Positions 54,173 through 63,950 of a stretch of DNA of 64,000 nucleotides are shown one piece after another. Location: assembly GCA_965261585.1 (NCBI GenBank), contig CBDHDN010000029.1, positions 124,001-188,000 of the forward strand, read 5' to 3'. The DNA comes from CBDHDN01 sp965261585. Its GTDB lineage: Bacteria; Pseudomonadota; Alphaproteobacteria; UBA6615. Under the pieces are notes generated by a model. That model saw only the letters and a program-made list of their open reading frames with translations. It did not search any database and had not been told where the DNA came from. The position numbers and the translations under genes are program-made. The stretch's first letter is position 1. Each line of letters starts with the position of its first letter.

Positions 54173-54669
54173 CAGCAGTCCTTCCCGTGTTCGAGGCTGA
54201 ATCCCGGCAGCCCGGCAACTTTTCCCTGGACGTCCAGGATCGTATGGGCGGTGTGCAGCTCCTTCTCCAGCCGAGCCACTTTCGCCTCGAGCTCGTGCAC
54301 CTTCGCGCTGAGGGGGTTGCGCTCGGCGGGCTTCCGACCGCGTTTGCTCGGGGTCAGGCCTTGAAGCGACCCCTCACGCCGCGCCCTGCGCCATTCCGTC
54401 AGATGGGAGCTGTACAGCCCCTCGCGGCGAAGCAGCCGGCCCACCTCGCCGGGCTGCGTGCAGCTCTCTGCCTCCTCCAGAATCCGCAGTCGATACTGCG
54501 CGGTGAACTTGCGCCTCTTCGGCTTGGCCACGACCTCCGGGTCCGGCGTTGGCCGTGCGTGGCTGGCTCCGGCCCCGGGGCCTCGTCGCGACGCTCCTCG
54601 ACCCCCAGGGCCGGAGCGTCCATCTCTTGCAATGTCATCGATTCTCTCTCTGCGGTCATTGGTATTCAC
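54172..54669 (-). CDS. IS3-family transposase OrfA
   Basis: About 165 residues from a GTG at 54669; an ATG at 54771 would lie outside the element's right end. It has a helix-turn-helix (KFTAQYRLRILEEAESCTQP, then GLYSSHLTEWRRARREG) and a C-terminal leucine-rich coil (HELEAKVARLEKELHTAHTI). Its TGA overlaps the orfB ATG. Confidence 0.75.
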   Translation of the reverse strand: MNTNDRRERIDDIARDGRSGPGGRGASRRGPGAGASHARPTPDPEVVAKPKRRKFTAQYRLRILEEAESCTQPGEVGRLLRREGLYSSHLTEWRRARREGSLQGLTPSKRGRKPAERNPLSAKVHELEAKVARLEKELHTAHTILDVQGKVAGLPGFSLEHGKDC

Positions 54670-54799
54670 CTCCACCGCCCTACGTAATTCCAAGGGGGGC
54701 CGGTGTCTCAGTGAGGTTGGCAGAGAGGGGCGAAGATGACCCTGGCTGTGTGAAAACGGGGGATGATCCATTCACTCGCGATCTGCGCGGGAGGATCGG

Positions 54800-56240
54800 A
54801 TGAAGCGTTTCGTTGAAGGGACTGATCGGGAACAGAGCACTTTGTTTCCCGAGTGCATGGACGACTGGATCGGCGAGGACAATCCGGTGCGCGTGATCGA
54901 CGTCTTTGTCGATGAGCTGGACTTGGCCGCGCTTGGTTTTGGCCGGTAGATCCAAAGGCAACTGGACGACCTGCGTATCATCCGTCGGTTTTGCTGAAGC
55001 TGTACATCTATGGCTATCTCAACCGGGTCCAGTCGAGCCGCCGGCTTGAGCGGGAAGCCGGGCGCAATGTGGCGGTGATGTGGCTGGCCGGCCGCCTGGC
55101 TCCCGACCACAAGAGGGGATCGCCGATTTCCGCAGGGACAATGGCCGCGCCATCCGCCAGGTCTGTGCCCGGTTCGTCGCCCTGTGCCGCGGGCTTGGTC
55201 TGTTCGCTGAGGCCAGCGTCGCGATCGATGGCAGCAAGTTCAAGGCCGTCAACAATCGGGACAGGAACTTCACGCGCGCCAGGATGAAGCGGCGCATGGA
55301 GCAGATCGAGGACAGCGTCTCGCGCTATCTGCACCAGTTGGATAGCGCCGATCGGCAAGAGCCGTCACTGGCACGCACGACCAAGACGGTCCGTCTGAAG
55401 GAGAAGATCGCGCGGCTCAGGCAAGAGATGCAGCGCCTCGAAAGGCTTGAGGCGCAGATGCGTGAGGCAGCGGACCAGCAGATCTCCATGACCGATCCCG
55501 ACGCCCGCTCGATGGCGACCAGCGGCCGGGGATCGGGCGTCGTCGGCTACAATGTGCAAACCGCCGTCGACACCAATCATCATCTGATCGTTGCCCATGA
55601 CGTGACCAATGTCGGCAACGACCAGTCTCAGCTCGCACGCATGGCCAAGCAGACGAAAGCGACGCTGGAGGCGGACTGCTTGGATGTCGTCGCCGACCGC
55701 GGTTACTTCAGCAGCGAGCAGATCCTGGCATGTGATAAGGCCGGTATCACGGTCACTCTTCCAAAGCCCCTAACCTCGGGCATCAAGGCCAAGGGCCGGT
55801 TCGGAAAGCAGGACTTTCGCTATGTGCCACCGGACGACGTCTACATCTGCCCGGCTAACGAGAGGCTGACGTATCGATACACGAATGAGGAAAGAGGCCT
55901 GACCTTACGCCGCTACTGGACCAACGCGTGTCTGACCTGCGCCATCAAGCATCGCTGCACCACGGGCAAGGAGCGCCGGGTCACCCGCTGGGAGCACGAG
56001 CATGTTCTCGAGGCCGTTCAGCGCCGGCTCGACGAGCATCCGGAGAAGATGCGCCAGCGGCGCGAGACGGTCGAGCATCCCTTCGGCACGATCAAGGCGC
56101 GGATGGGCGCGACACACTTCCTGATGAAGACGCTGAAACGCGTCAGCACCGAGATGGCGCTGCACGTGCTGGCCTATAACCTCACCCGCGTCATCAACAT
56201 CTTCGGCACCGGACCGCTGATCGCAGCGATCAGGGCCTAG
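54800..56240 (+). pseudogene. IS1182-family transposase with two frameshifts
   Basis: Starts MKRFVEGTDREQSTLFPECM (54800), stops at a TAG near 54947 where one base appears lost, and continues in a second frame as LLKLYIYGYLNRVQSSRRLE. It switches again near 55115 to IADFRRDNGRAIRQ, which runs without interruption to 56240. The last frame has FKAVNNRDRNFTRARMKRR, VADRGYFSSEQILA with a catalytic aspartate, and VEHPFGTIKARMGATHFLMK near the end with the conserved glutamate. Confidence 0.82.
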
Positions 56241-56631
56241 GACATCGCCGAAACCGCGGCTCCTCCTGCCCCTATGAAAGGGCAGACACCGCGGCCAAGC
56301 CCTTCTCATGCACTCAGTATAGCCCGCCGAGCCAAATGAACGGCTCGCACTCATCAGCCCCAGGCCGCCAACTCCGACCGCCAATGCCGGAGCGTTCTCA
56401 CACGGCCAAGACCCACAAGAGACATTCGCGGTCGCCACTTTAGCGCTCCTGAATGCTCTCTTCGTCGCCTGCAATGAGCGGGTTACACTGCCTAAAGCGG
56501 GCATGGTCGAGGAACGGGTCCAACGCAGACTAGCCACCGCCCTCGCCGCCGATGTGGTTGGGTACAGCCGGTTGAGGCGGCGCTCTTCGGCAGCGCTTTC
56601 GCCATAAACACCCGCGGCGATCGGCACGGGC
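56241..56631. other. Short region between IS1182 and IS630
   Basis: 391 bp. It contains the IS1182 tail and the cyclase-gene fragment at 56503-56607. Nothing else is supported. Confidence 0.5.
56503..56607 (+). pseudogene. Adenylate/guanylate cyclase-type gene, N-terminal fragment
   Basis: Encodes MVEERVQRRLATALAADVVG and YSRL, the conserved start of class III cyclase-domain proteins common in alphaproteobacteria, then ends at a stop next to the IS630 element, which probably truncated it. Confidence 0.6.
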
Positions 56632-57686
56632 TAGAGCGGGTCCGGCATAGACAGAATCAAAAAGGGGATTCCCAAGGGTCGCAAAAAGTGATTCAAGCTA
56701 TGAGCTGGGTTAAAGGAGGCCAGCCATGGATGACAGGACCTTATTCGGAAGATCTTCGTGAACGAGTTGTTCGAGTTGTTGAATCGGGGACCTCTCGCAA
56801 TGCGGCGGCGAAGCAATTTGATGTGAGCATCAGCTTTGTTGTGAAGCTGATGCAGCGTTGGAAGCAGCGGGGCACGATCAAAGCCGACAAATACGGTGGC
56901 TGGAAGAAATCGAAACTGGCTCCCCATGGCGATCGCATTCGGGCTCTGGTGATGGAGAATTGCGACATCACCATTGACGAGCTTTGCGTCTTGCTGGCCG
57001 CCGAGGGGATCGAGGCGAAGCGCTCGACGCTTGGCGACTTTCTTCTGGCTCAGGGGCTGAGTCGCAAAAAAAGACAGCCCACGCCGCCGAGCAGGAGCGC
57101 CCTGACGTCGCGGCGGCGCGAGCCACTTGGCGCAACGAGCAACCTGGGCTGATTGCCGAACGGCTGGTCTTTCTCGACGAGACCTGGGCGCGGACGAACA
57201 TGGCCCGGCGTTATGGCCGGGCACCGCGCGGCGAACGGGTGGTGGCGGCCATTCCCCATGGCCACTGGAAGACAACCACGTTCATTGCCGCCCTGCGTCA
57301 CGACCGGATCACCGCGCCCTGCGTTTTCGATGGCCCGATCAACGGCGCAAGCTTCCTTGCCTGGGTCCAGCAAGCCCTGGTCCCGACCCTGTCCGCGGGC
57401 GACATCGTCATCATGGACAACCTCTCCTCCCACAAGGTCGCCGGCGTACACGAGGCCATTGAGGCGGTCGGCGCAACCCCGCTCTACCTGCCGCCCTACA
57501 GCCCCGATCTCAATCCCATCGAACAGGTCTTCGCCAAGCTCAAAGCCATTCTCCGCAAGGTCGGCGCCAGAACCGTCGATGACCTCTGGCGGGCAATTGG
57601 AAACGCCCTCGATGAATTCTCTCCAACCGAATGCAGAAACTACCTCGTCAATGCAGGATATTCCGTCTAAACCGGATGTGCTCTAG
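56632..57686 (+). mobile_element. IS630-family element
   Basis: Bounded by ctagagcgggtccgg on the left and, inverted, ctagagcacatccgg on the right. Both ends carry the TA that this family duplicates. It contains one transposase gene read in two overlapping frames. Confidence 0.8.
56730..57670 (+). CDS. IS630-family transposase, probable programmed frameshift
   Basis: The first frame (ATG 56730, ribosome-binding site aaaggagg) has the helix-turn-helix YSEDLRERVVRVVESG and NAAAKQFDVSISFV. The second frame, to 57670, carries the DDE core: AERLVFLDETWARTNMARRY, GDIVIMDNLSSHKVAGV and LPPYSPDLNPIEQVFAKLKA. The frames meet at an A7 run (57066-57072), the usual slippery site for frameshifting in this family. 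The element may thus be active. Confidence 0.83.
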
Positions 57687-57702
57687 ATACCGATGGAGCG
57701 CG

Positions 57703-57866
57703 TCATATCCCGACGGGGTTCCTGATAAAATTGAGCACGGCAAGGCGAGCTTCCCGGGCCGTCTTGACCATCGCCTCGTGTGATTTCATCAGCGGCGTCT
57801 CCCCCTCGGTCAGCCCCTCCTTGACGAAGTTGTCCACATCGATCCGCGTGTACGCGACACCGACCG
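57703..57866 (-). pseudogene. Unidentified C-terminal coding fragment
   Basis: A minus-strand frame of about 54 codons reading VAYTRIDVDNFVKEGLTEGE, then SHEAMVKTAREARLAVLNFI and a stop. It looks like real protein sequence but I cannot name the family. It is cut on its 5' side by an IS1182 scrap. Confidence 0.4.
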
Positions 57867-57927
57867 GTCTCAGCTCGCGCGCATGGCCAAGCAGACGAAA
57901 GCGACGCTAGAGGCAGACGGCTTGGAT
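57867..57927 (+). mobile_element. IS1182 scrap (about 60 bp)
   Basis: Closely matches 55626-55684 inside the IS1182 transposase gene (ctcagctcgcrcgcatggcc and onward), with a few substitutions. It is a leftover of a second, diverged IS1182 copy. Confidence 0.8.
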
Positions 57928-57942
57928 TGCGGTAAAACGCAT

Positions 57943-58143
57943 TCAGGAACCGAGGGTCGTCGGCAGATCTGCATAGTTGGCAAGGCCCAAGAATTCAGCC
58001 TGACCGCCGAGACGCAGTGAATGAAAGCTGACAGCGAGCGCCCACAGCTCGGGAATCAGGATGACGATCGTGAGCAGGGCCAGGACCGGAAGAGAAAGCG
58101 GGAAAGCCCGTTCCGCGCCAAGCTTGATTTTGCGGAGCTCAAC
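57943..58143 (-). pseudogene. Sugar ABC permease, N-terminal fragment
   Basis: Encodes a MalF-like N-terminus with a first membrane helix (FPLSLPVLALLTIVILIPEL, then WALAVSFHSLRLGGQ) and FLGLANYADL, ending in a stop. It lies downstream of the dehydrogenase on the same strand. With the binding-protein fragment at 59400-59730 it marks the remains of a carbohydrate ABC transporter. Confidence 0.6.
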
Positions 58144-58182
58144 CCGATCTCACGCGGCGGCCACTTTTCGGGCAGCGAACCC

Positions 58183-59343
58183 TCATGGTGCGATCACGAC
58201 CTTCATCGCGCTCTCCACGTCGAAAGCCTGTTGCATCGCAGAATCAGCTTCCTCGACCTTGAACTTGTGGGTCACAAACTCATCAAGTGGGAACGTGTCC
58301 TTGAACTTTTCGATCAGCTTGAGACTAGGCACATACGCCGACGGTGGATGGTTCGTCATGCCGATGAGGCGCGCTTGGCGCGCCGCCAAATGGCGGTGGG
58401 GGTTGATGGCGACCTCGCCGACGTCGGCGAAAACGCCGGCGACGATATACATGCCGCCCCGGCGCAGCATTTCGATCCCCTCGGGAATCGCCCCTGCCAC
58501 ACCCGTACACTCGATGACGAGGTCGGCGCCGCGTCCTTGCGTGAGATCGCGGACGCGTTCTATTCGCTCGGAAGAGGAGCTTCCGTTGACGCTGATCAGA
58601 TGGTCGGCGCCGAAACGCGTCGCCATCTCGAGGCGAAAGGGGGATCCATCGACCGCGATGATATCGCCGGCACCCATGACTCGGCTCTTGAAGACGTGCA
58701 GCAGGCCCATCGGCCCAATCCCCTGGATCACCACTGTAGCACCGGTGCCGAAGCCCTCGCCGTCCATCGAGTAGAACGACTTCGCCTTATCGAGGTTGAA
58801 CGTCACGGCCAGCAATTCGGCCATGACCGCCAAACTCGGCCCGATACCGTCCGGCACCTTGTAGACGAAGGTATCCGGTCGGACATAGATGTACTCGGCC
58901 CAGCCACCCATCAGGTGCGGTGGGTCCTTGCAGGTAAACGCGTTGCCATACCCCAACACGTTCTCGCACAGCGGGAAGCCGGCGAAGTTTTTGCAATAGT
59001 AGCAATGCCCGCACAGGATGTCGGGACACATGACGACGCGGTCGCCGACGTCCAGCTTGTTCCCGCCATATTCAAGGTTCGTCTGCGCCCGCCGGCCGAT
59101 CTCGGCAACCGTTCCGACGATCTCGTGGCCAGGGATGATGGGAAACGGTGTCACTGACTCGGCCTCGGTGCCCGCATACTGCGTCGTCTCGCCGCTATAG
59201 GTGTGTTTGTCGGTACCACAGACACCGCACATTTCGGTCTCGATCAGCATGCTGTCACGATCGATCTCGGGGTAAGGGAACTCCTGCGTCTCGATTCGGC
59301 CGGGACCGACCATGACGGCTGCCTTTACGCTGCTCGGTCCCAT
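58183..59343 (-). CDS. Zinc-dependent alcohol dehydrogenase family protein
   Basis: A 386-residue medium-chain dehydrogenase. The catalytic zinc site is seen in MCGVCGTDKHTYSG and IIPGHEIVGTV, and the structural zinc cysteines in CGHCYYCKNFAGFPLC. The nucleotide-binding domain has VVIQGIGPMGLLHVFKSRVM and ends the glycine loop normally. The ATG at 59343 is chosen over further upstream starts because conserved sequence (VKAAVMVGPGRIETQEF) follows it. It sits between fragments of a sugar ABC transporter and may act on a polyol or sugar; this is inference. Confidence 0.88.
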   Translation of the reverse strand: MGPSSVKAAVMVGPGRIETQEFPYPEIDRDSMLIETEMCGVCGTDKHTYSGETTQYAGTEAESVTPFPIIPGHEIVGTVAEIGRRAQTNLEYGGNKLDVGDRVVMCPDILCGHCYYCKNFAGFPLCENVLGYGNAFTCKDPPHLMGGWAEYIYVRPDTFVYKVPDGIGPSLAVMAELLAVTFNLDKAKSFYSMDGEGFGTGATVVIQGIGPMGLLHVFKSRVMGAGDIIAVDGSPFRLEMATRFGADHLISVNGSSSSERIERVRDLTQGRGADLVIECTGVAGAIPEGIEMLRRGGMYIVAGVFADVGEVAINPHRHLAARQARLIGMTNHPPSAYVPSLKLIEKFKDTFPLDEFVTHKFKVEEADSAMQQAFDVESAMKVVIAP

Positions 59344-59399
59344 GCGCCTTCTCCCGCTGGCGGTCACTGCGTAGAAATGGGAGCGGCTTGTGCCTGACC

Positions 59400-59730
59400 T
59401 AGTGGCAAAAGCCGCCCCGGTATCGGCGCCGGAGGAACTACGGCAATCGCTCGATGCCGGACGCCGCGTTATCCAGAGCTGTCTTGGAATCGACTTGTCC
59501 GAACAGGGCCGCGTGAACCTGTTCGCCGAACACGTCGATCGCTTCGCTGATGCGTTCGAAGGGCATCCATGCCACACAACATGACCTGTTTCATGGAATA
59601 ATGAAAGTAGTTGTCACGATAGTCCGGGCCGTCTCGGTCCACGCACCCGTTGGCGAGGAAGTAGGGAATGTTGGCGTCGTCTGGAGCGCATCCACGCCCT
59701 TCGCGTCGCATTTTGCCGGCGTGACGATGG
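59400..59730 (-). pseudogene. Sugar-binding protein, C-terminal remnant with frameshift
   Basis: Two frames give IPYFLANGCVDRDGPDYRDN and FHYSMKQVMLCGMDA, then PFERISEAIDVFGEQVHAAL and FGQVDSKTALDNAASGIERL, the end of an extracellular family-1 solute-binding protein. One base is missing near 59571. The N-terminal part is gone. Confidence 0.6.
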
Positions 59731-59850
59731 TGCCCCGACATTGGGGTTTCCCGAGTTGGCCTGAGGGTCCCCGCGCGCGACGGATGCTTGACATCAATGG
59801 ACGAACCAAGGACGATGGGCCAAATACAGTTAACGAAAACTGGGGGTGCC

Positions 59851-60840
59851 ATGTCTGAAGCCCTTGCCGGTATTCGAGACCCCCGGGGGGAGTGGCGACC
59901 GGCGGAACTCCCGGCGACGGCGCCGCTTTGGGCGTGGCCGCCGCGCCCGCTCCAAACCCTGAAGTGGATTTTTGGCTACCCCGGGTATCTGTGGCCGTGG
60001 AACGCGTTCTTCGGCCTGCTTGCGATCGCCACGTGGCTCTATACCCAACCCGAGCTTGCGCGGATGGCCGAGTTCCGGGTCGACTGGATCGCGCAGATAT
60101 ACCTTCGCAATCTCGGGCTTATGGTGTTGTTCGTAGGGGGATTGCATCTCAGGCTCTACACGTTCAGGGGCCAAGGTTCGAAGTACAAGTACAACCCCAA
60201 ACGGCTGAGCGAAAGAAACCCGACGTTCCTGTGGGGCAATCAGCTGCGAGACAACATCTTTTGGAGCGTCGCGAGCGGCTGCACCGTTTGGACGGCCTAC
60301 GAAGCGCTTATGATGTGGGCCTACGCCAATCGTTTGATCCCGTACGTTGACTGGGAAACGCAGCCCGTCTACTGCGCTTTGTTGCTTTGCGCCGTCGTGC
60401 TGTTGTACCACATCTACACCTATTGCTCACACCGTCTGTCCCACTGGGGGCCGCTTTACCGGAGCGCTCACTACCTGCACCACAAGAACGTCAACGTGGG
60501 TCCGTGGTCGGGCGTGGCGATGCACCCGATAGAGCACATCATCTACTTCAGTAGCGTGCTGATCTTCTTGATCGTGCCTTCGCATCCGATCCACGTGCTG
60601 TTCATCCTGCTGTTCGCGGCGCTGGGGCCGGCGTCCGGACACTCCGGATTCGACGAGATAGTCGTGAAGGGAAAGACCACGGCTCCGGGCGATTTCTTCC
60701 ACTACCTGCACCACCGTTATATCGAGTGCAACTATGGGAACCCCAGTGTGCCGTTCGACCGCTGGTTCGGCACCTTCCACGACGGTTCCCCGGAATCGTA
60801 CGCGCGCATGACGGAGAGGTTGAGCGAGAAACGGACCTAG
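59851..60840 (+). CDS. Sterol desaturase / fatty-acid hydroxylase family protein
   Basis: A 329-residue membrane protein with several hydrophobic segments and three histidine clusters (YCSHRLSHW, HYLHHKNVNVG, FFHYLHHRYIECNYG) that would bind the di-iron centre. The start at 59851 (MSEALAGIRDPRGEWRP) lines up with the start of the broken paralogue at 48260; the frame is open further upstream but without homology. The substrate is unknown. It is followed by a sugar-type ABC operon. Confidence 0.88.
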   Translation: MSEALAGIRDPRGEWRPAELPATAPLWAWPPRPLQTLKWIFGYPGYLWPWNAFFGLLAIATWLYTQPELARMAEFRVDWIAQIYLRNLGLMVLFVGGLHLRLYTFRGQGSKYKYNPKRLSERNPTFLWGNQLRDNIFWSVASGCTVWTAYEALMMWAYANRLIPYVDWETQPVYCALLLCAVVLLYHIYTYCSHRLSHWGPLYRSAHYLHHKNVNVGPWSGVAMHPIEHIIYFSSVLIFLIVPSHPIHVLFILLFAALGPASGHSGFDEIVVKGKTTAPGDFFHYLHHRYIECNYGNPSVPFDRWFGTFHDGSPESYARMTERLSEKRT

Positions 60841-60967
60841 ACCCCAGATAAGGGGTCAGAAGTCAGGGATCTGAAAGTTAGATCGGGGCCGCGGGGCCTT
60901 CCCAGGGAGAGAGGCGTCGCAGCGTGTGATGTTACATCAACGATGTTGCCAAAGGGAGGTAAAGCCA

Positions 60968-61951
60968 ATGATCAAAAAATCCATATCCACCGTCGTGACC
61001 GCCGCGGCGATAGCATTTGCGGCGACCTTCTCCTTAGGGGCCGCCGCAGCCGAAGACGAGAAACTCATCGTCGTAATATTTCCGCATGCGGAAAGCCCAT
61101 TCATTCAGAATCTGGCGAAAGTTGTGGAGCTTGAGGCCGAGAAACTTGGCTGGAGGTCCGTCCTTCGGACGTCAACGGAGTCAAGCGACATCGAGGAGTT
61201 CAACCGGCTGGTACAGGACGCGCCAGCAGCTGGCGCCGACGCGATGGTGATTCAATCCATGGAAATAGCCACGGTCGCGCAATCTGCAAAGCGCGCCATG
61301 GAACAGGGCGTGCCAGTTATCCATGTGAACTTGGACCTGCCTTCTCCCGAGGATGGGGCCTTCCTGACTGTTATGGGCGTAGCCCAACGTGCCGGAATGG
61401 AGGGGGTCGGCAGGGCACTCGGAGAACGAGTGAATGGTCAGGCAAAGATAGTGTATTTGGCGGGTACGTCAGGCTACCACAGCGGTGAGCGCGGCGAAGG
61501 CTGTGTAGCCGGGGTGAAGGCCACCAATCCCGGCGCTGTATTCCTGGGCGAGGCGCCTACCAGGTGGACGCGGGAGAGCGCCTTCGACACAATGATGGAT
61601 TTGATACAGAGGTTTCCGGATCTGAACGTCGTGTGTAGTGCCTCCGATGAGATCGCCTTGGGAGGTGTCGAGGCCCTCAAACGGACTGGAATGCTGGCTG
61701 GTGTGGTCGTCGGGGGTTTTGACGCGAATCCAAACGCGCTTGCTGCGATAAGGGCGGGGGAACTGACTTCAACAGTTTCGATTGGCACTTTTGAAATGGG
61801 GATCGAAAGCGTAAAGCTTATCAAACAAGCGTTGGAAGGTGGTGAAACAGATATCGAGCCCTTCATGCTTCTACCGCCGCGGATTGTGACCCCAGACAAC
61901 ATCGATGAGTTCCTTCAGGCCTATGTAGATTACGGTATCGGGTTAGAGTAA
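60968..61951 (+). CDS. Sugar ABC transporter substrate-binding protein
   Basis: A 327-residue periplasmic binding protein of the ribose-type family. A signal peptide (residues 1-28, cleaved near GAAAAEDEK) precedes a Rossmann-like core: VVIFPHAESPFIQNLAKVVE, ADAMVIQSMEIATVAQSAKR, GVPVIHVNLDLPSP and VVCSASDEIALGGVEALKR. The ATG at 60968 has a strong gggaggt site. It is the first gene of an uptake operon. A hairpin separates it from the permease, as is common where the binding protein must be made in excess. Confidence 0.9.
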   Translation: MIKKSISTVVTAAAIAFAATFSLGAAAAEDEKLIVVIFPHAESPFIQNLAKVVELEAEKLGWRSVLRTSTESSDIEEFNRLVQDAPAAGADAMVIQSMEIATVAQSAKRAMEQGVPVIHVNLDLPSPEDGAFLTVMGVAQRAGMEGVGRALGERVNGQAKIVYLAGTSGYHSGERGEGCVAGVKATNPGAVFLGEAPTRWTRESAFDTMMDLIQRFPDLNVVCSASDEIALGGVEALKRTGMLAGVVVGGFDANPNALAAIRAGELTSTVSIGTFEMGIESVKLIKQALEGGETDIEPFMLLPPRIVTPDNIDEFLQAYVDYGIGLE

Positions 61952-62006
61952 GGCCTCTCCACTTCTGAGGAGTGGCCCCATTTCCCGCGCCAAACCGTCT
62001 GGCACC

Positions 62007-62046
62007 GGATCAACCCAGGGCAAATCGCGATGCCCTGGGTTGATCC
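62007..62046 (+). terminator. Perfect 16-bp hairpin between binding protein and permease
   Basis: ggatcaacccagggca (62007-62022) and tgccctgggttgatcc (62031-62046) form a perfect stem with an 8-base loop. No T run follows, so it is more likely an mRNA-stabilising or attenuating hairpin than a full terminator. Confidence 0.75.
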
Positions 62047-62112
62047 GCAGCTCATGGTTTCACCCGGCACGTTCATGAGCGAACTCAGTTCACCGGCATC
62101 AAGGTTGAACTC

Positions 62113-63153
62113 GTGACGTCTACGCCTGATCGCGCGGGGGAGGAGCGACTTTCCCAAAGAGGGGGCGAGGCGAGTGTCGGCGACGCCGGAGATTACGTCC
62201 AGCGCCTTGCCGGCGCTCTCAAGCGGTCGCTTGAAACGGGTAGCGGCGGCTTAGCAGCGCTCGTAGTTATACTCGTCTTCTTTTCGATCGTGTCGCCGAA
62301 TTTTTTCACGCTCAACAACCTTTTCAACGTCGCGGACCAGGTCGTCGTCTTGGGTCTTCTCGTCATCGGTCAGACGTTCGTCATTATCACCCGGAACCTA
62401 GATATATCGATGGGATCGATAGTAGCGATCTGCGCGATGGTGATGGCCGACTTGGCAAAGAATTATGGTCTTAGTCCTTTCGCCGTCATACTCGCTGGTG
62501 TCCTCGTTGGCCTCGGCTGCGGACTAATCAACGGATTACTCGTAGCCAAACTGAAATTGAATCCGCTGGTGTCAACGCTCGCAACATGGAGTGTCATAAA
62601 AGGCGCGGCCTTCGTGTACAGCAACGGGCAACCCATATATCCGCTGCCAGATTCGTTTCGTTGGCCGGCCGTTGTCGACATAGGCGGACTCCAGGCAAAT
62701 GTTCTTTACTTACTTGTGCTCGTTGTTGTCGCGCAGTTGATTCTCTCGAATACGAAATTCGGCAGACATGTATTTGCTGTTGGCGGCAATCCCGGCGCGG
62801 CCGAGCTAACAGGAATTCGGCAAGATAGGATCGTCATGTACGTCTACATGATTTCCGGGCTAATGTCGGCGCTTGCTGCCGTGATCCTGGCGGGCAAGCT
62901 GTCGGCGGGATCACCGCGATTCGGTGACCCTTATCTCCTGACCGCAGTCGCTGCGGCGGTCCTTGGTGGCGCAAGCCTATTTGGTGGTCAAGGCAGCATT
63001 CCGAAGGCGCTCTTCGGCGGGGCTCTGGTGATTATATTGATCGGAAATGGCATGAATCTTCTGCTCGTCCCCATAGGCTGGCAGAAAATGGTGCTCGGTG
63101 GTGTGTTGGCTGTCGCCGTATTCATCGATAGCCTGCAGCACAGGAAACGGTGA
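62113..63153 (+). CDS. Sugar ABC transporter permease (RbsC-like)
   Basis: A 346-residue permease with a GTG start and eight or more hydrophobic segments. Family features are FSIVSPNFFTLNNLFNVADQ, VIITRNLDISMGSIVAICAM, FGRHVFAVGGNPGAAELTGI and AAVLGGASLFGGQGS. Its stop overlaps the GTG of the ATPase gene (GTGA). Confidence 0.9.
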   Translation: MTSTPDRAGEERLSQRGGEASVGDAGDYVQRLAGALKRSLETGSGGLAALVVILVFFSIVSPNFFTLNNLFNVADQVVVLGLLVIGQTFVIITRNLDISMGSIVAICAMVMADLAKNYGLSPFAVILAGVLVGLGCGLINGLLVAKLKLNPLVSTLATWSVIKGAAFVYSNGQPIYPLPDSFRWPAVVDIGGLQANVLYLLVLVVVAQLILSNTKFGRHVFAVGGNPGAAELTGIRQDRIVMYVYMISGLMSALAAVILAGKLSAGSPRFGDPYLLTAVAAAVLGGASLFGGQGSIPKALFGGALVIILIGNGMNLLLVPIGWQKMVLGGVLAVAVFIDSLQHRKR

Positions 63154-63950
63154 CGGCCGCGACCGAAAGGGACGCCGAGTTGGAACAAGAAAAACTGGTC
63201 GAACTGAAAGGGATTACGAAGGCCTTCGGAGGCGTGCACGCGTTAGACGGGGTCGACTTCGAGGTTTACGACGGTGAAATCGTTGCTCTCCTCGGAGACA
63301 ACGGCGCCGGGAAGTCGACGCTTATCAAGATCATTTCGGGAGCATATATGCCGGATGCCGGCGAAATATGCTTTGAGGGAAGGAAGGTAGAAATTCGAAG
63401 TCCGGTTGACGCCATGAGGTACGGCATAGAGACGATTTACCAGGACCTTGCGCTTTTCGATAATCTGACGGCCTCGGCCAATTTGTTCATCGGAAAGGAG
63501 CTGACGAGGCCCGGCTTGGGAAAGGTCTTCGGATGGATGAACAAGAACGCGATGGAGCACGAAACGCGGAAGGCGCTCGAAAAACTGAGTATCGAGCTTG
63601 GCGATCCTCACATCAAGGTGCAGCGGTTTTCCGGCGGCCAACGACAGGGGATTGCGCTGGGGAGGGCGATCATGTGGGGAAAGAAGCTCGTCCTCTTGGA
63701 TGAGCCGACCGCAGCACTTGGGGTGAAGGAGGCTGCCAAACTACTCTCGATCATCAAGAGCATGATATCACTGGTCAGAGGGATCGTGGTCATAAGCCAC
63801 AATATGGAGCACGTCATTGATATTGCGGATAGAGCTGTCGTGCTGCGTCGCGGCACAAAAGTCGGGGAAATGGGGATAGACAAAGAGCGCGGCAACGCTA
63901 GGTTGCACAATGAATTAGTGTCAATGATCACGGGAAAAGTGGCACATTAA
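63150..63950 (+). CDS. Sugar ABC transporter ATP-binding protein (single NBD)
   Basis: A 266-residue ATPase with Walker A LGDNGAGKST (residues 48-57), signature RFSGGQRQGIALGRA, Walker B LVLLDEPTAALG and the switch histidine in VVISHNMEHV. It has one nucleotide-binding domain, as in the shorter FrcA-type proteins rather than the two-domain RbsA. The GTG start overlaps the permease stop. The operon may continue beyond the right edge. Confidence 0.9.
   Translation: MTAATERDAELEQEKLVELKGITKAFGGVHALDGVDFEVYDGEIVALLGDNGAGKSTLIKIISGAYMPDAGEICFEGRKVEIRSPVDAMRYGIETIYQDLALFDNLTASANLFIGKELTRPGLGKVFGWMNKNAMEHETRKALEKLSIELGDPHIKVQRFSGGQRQGIALGRAIMWGKKLVLLDEPTAALGVKEAAKLLSIIKSMISLVRGIVVISHNMEHVIDIADRAVVLRRGTKVGEMGIDKERGNARLHNELVSMITGKVAH

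Larger units (their letters stand above)
53150..54710 (-). mobile_element. IS3-family element with tgagacaccg ends
   Basis: Carries orfA (54172-54669) and orfB (53171-54172). The outer ends tgagacaccg (53150-53159) and cggtgtctca (54701-54710) are inverted. Both reading frames appear intact. Confidence 0.82.
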
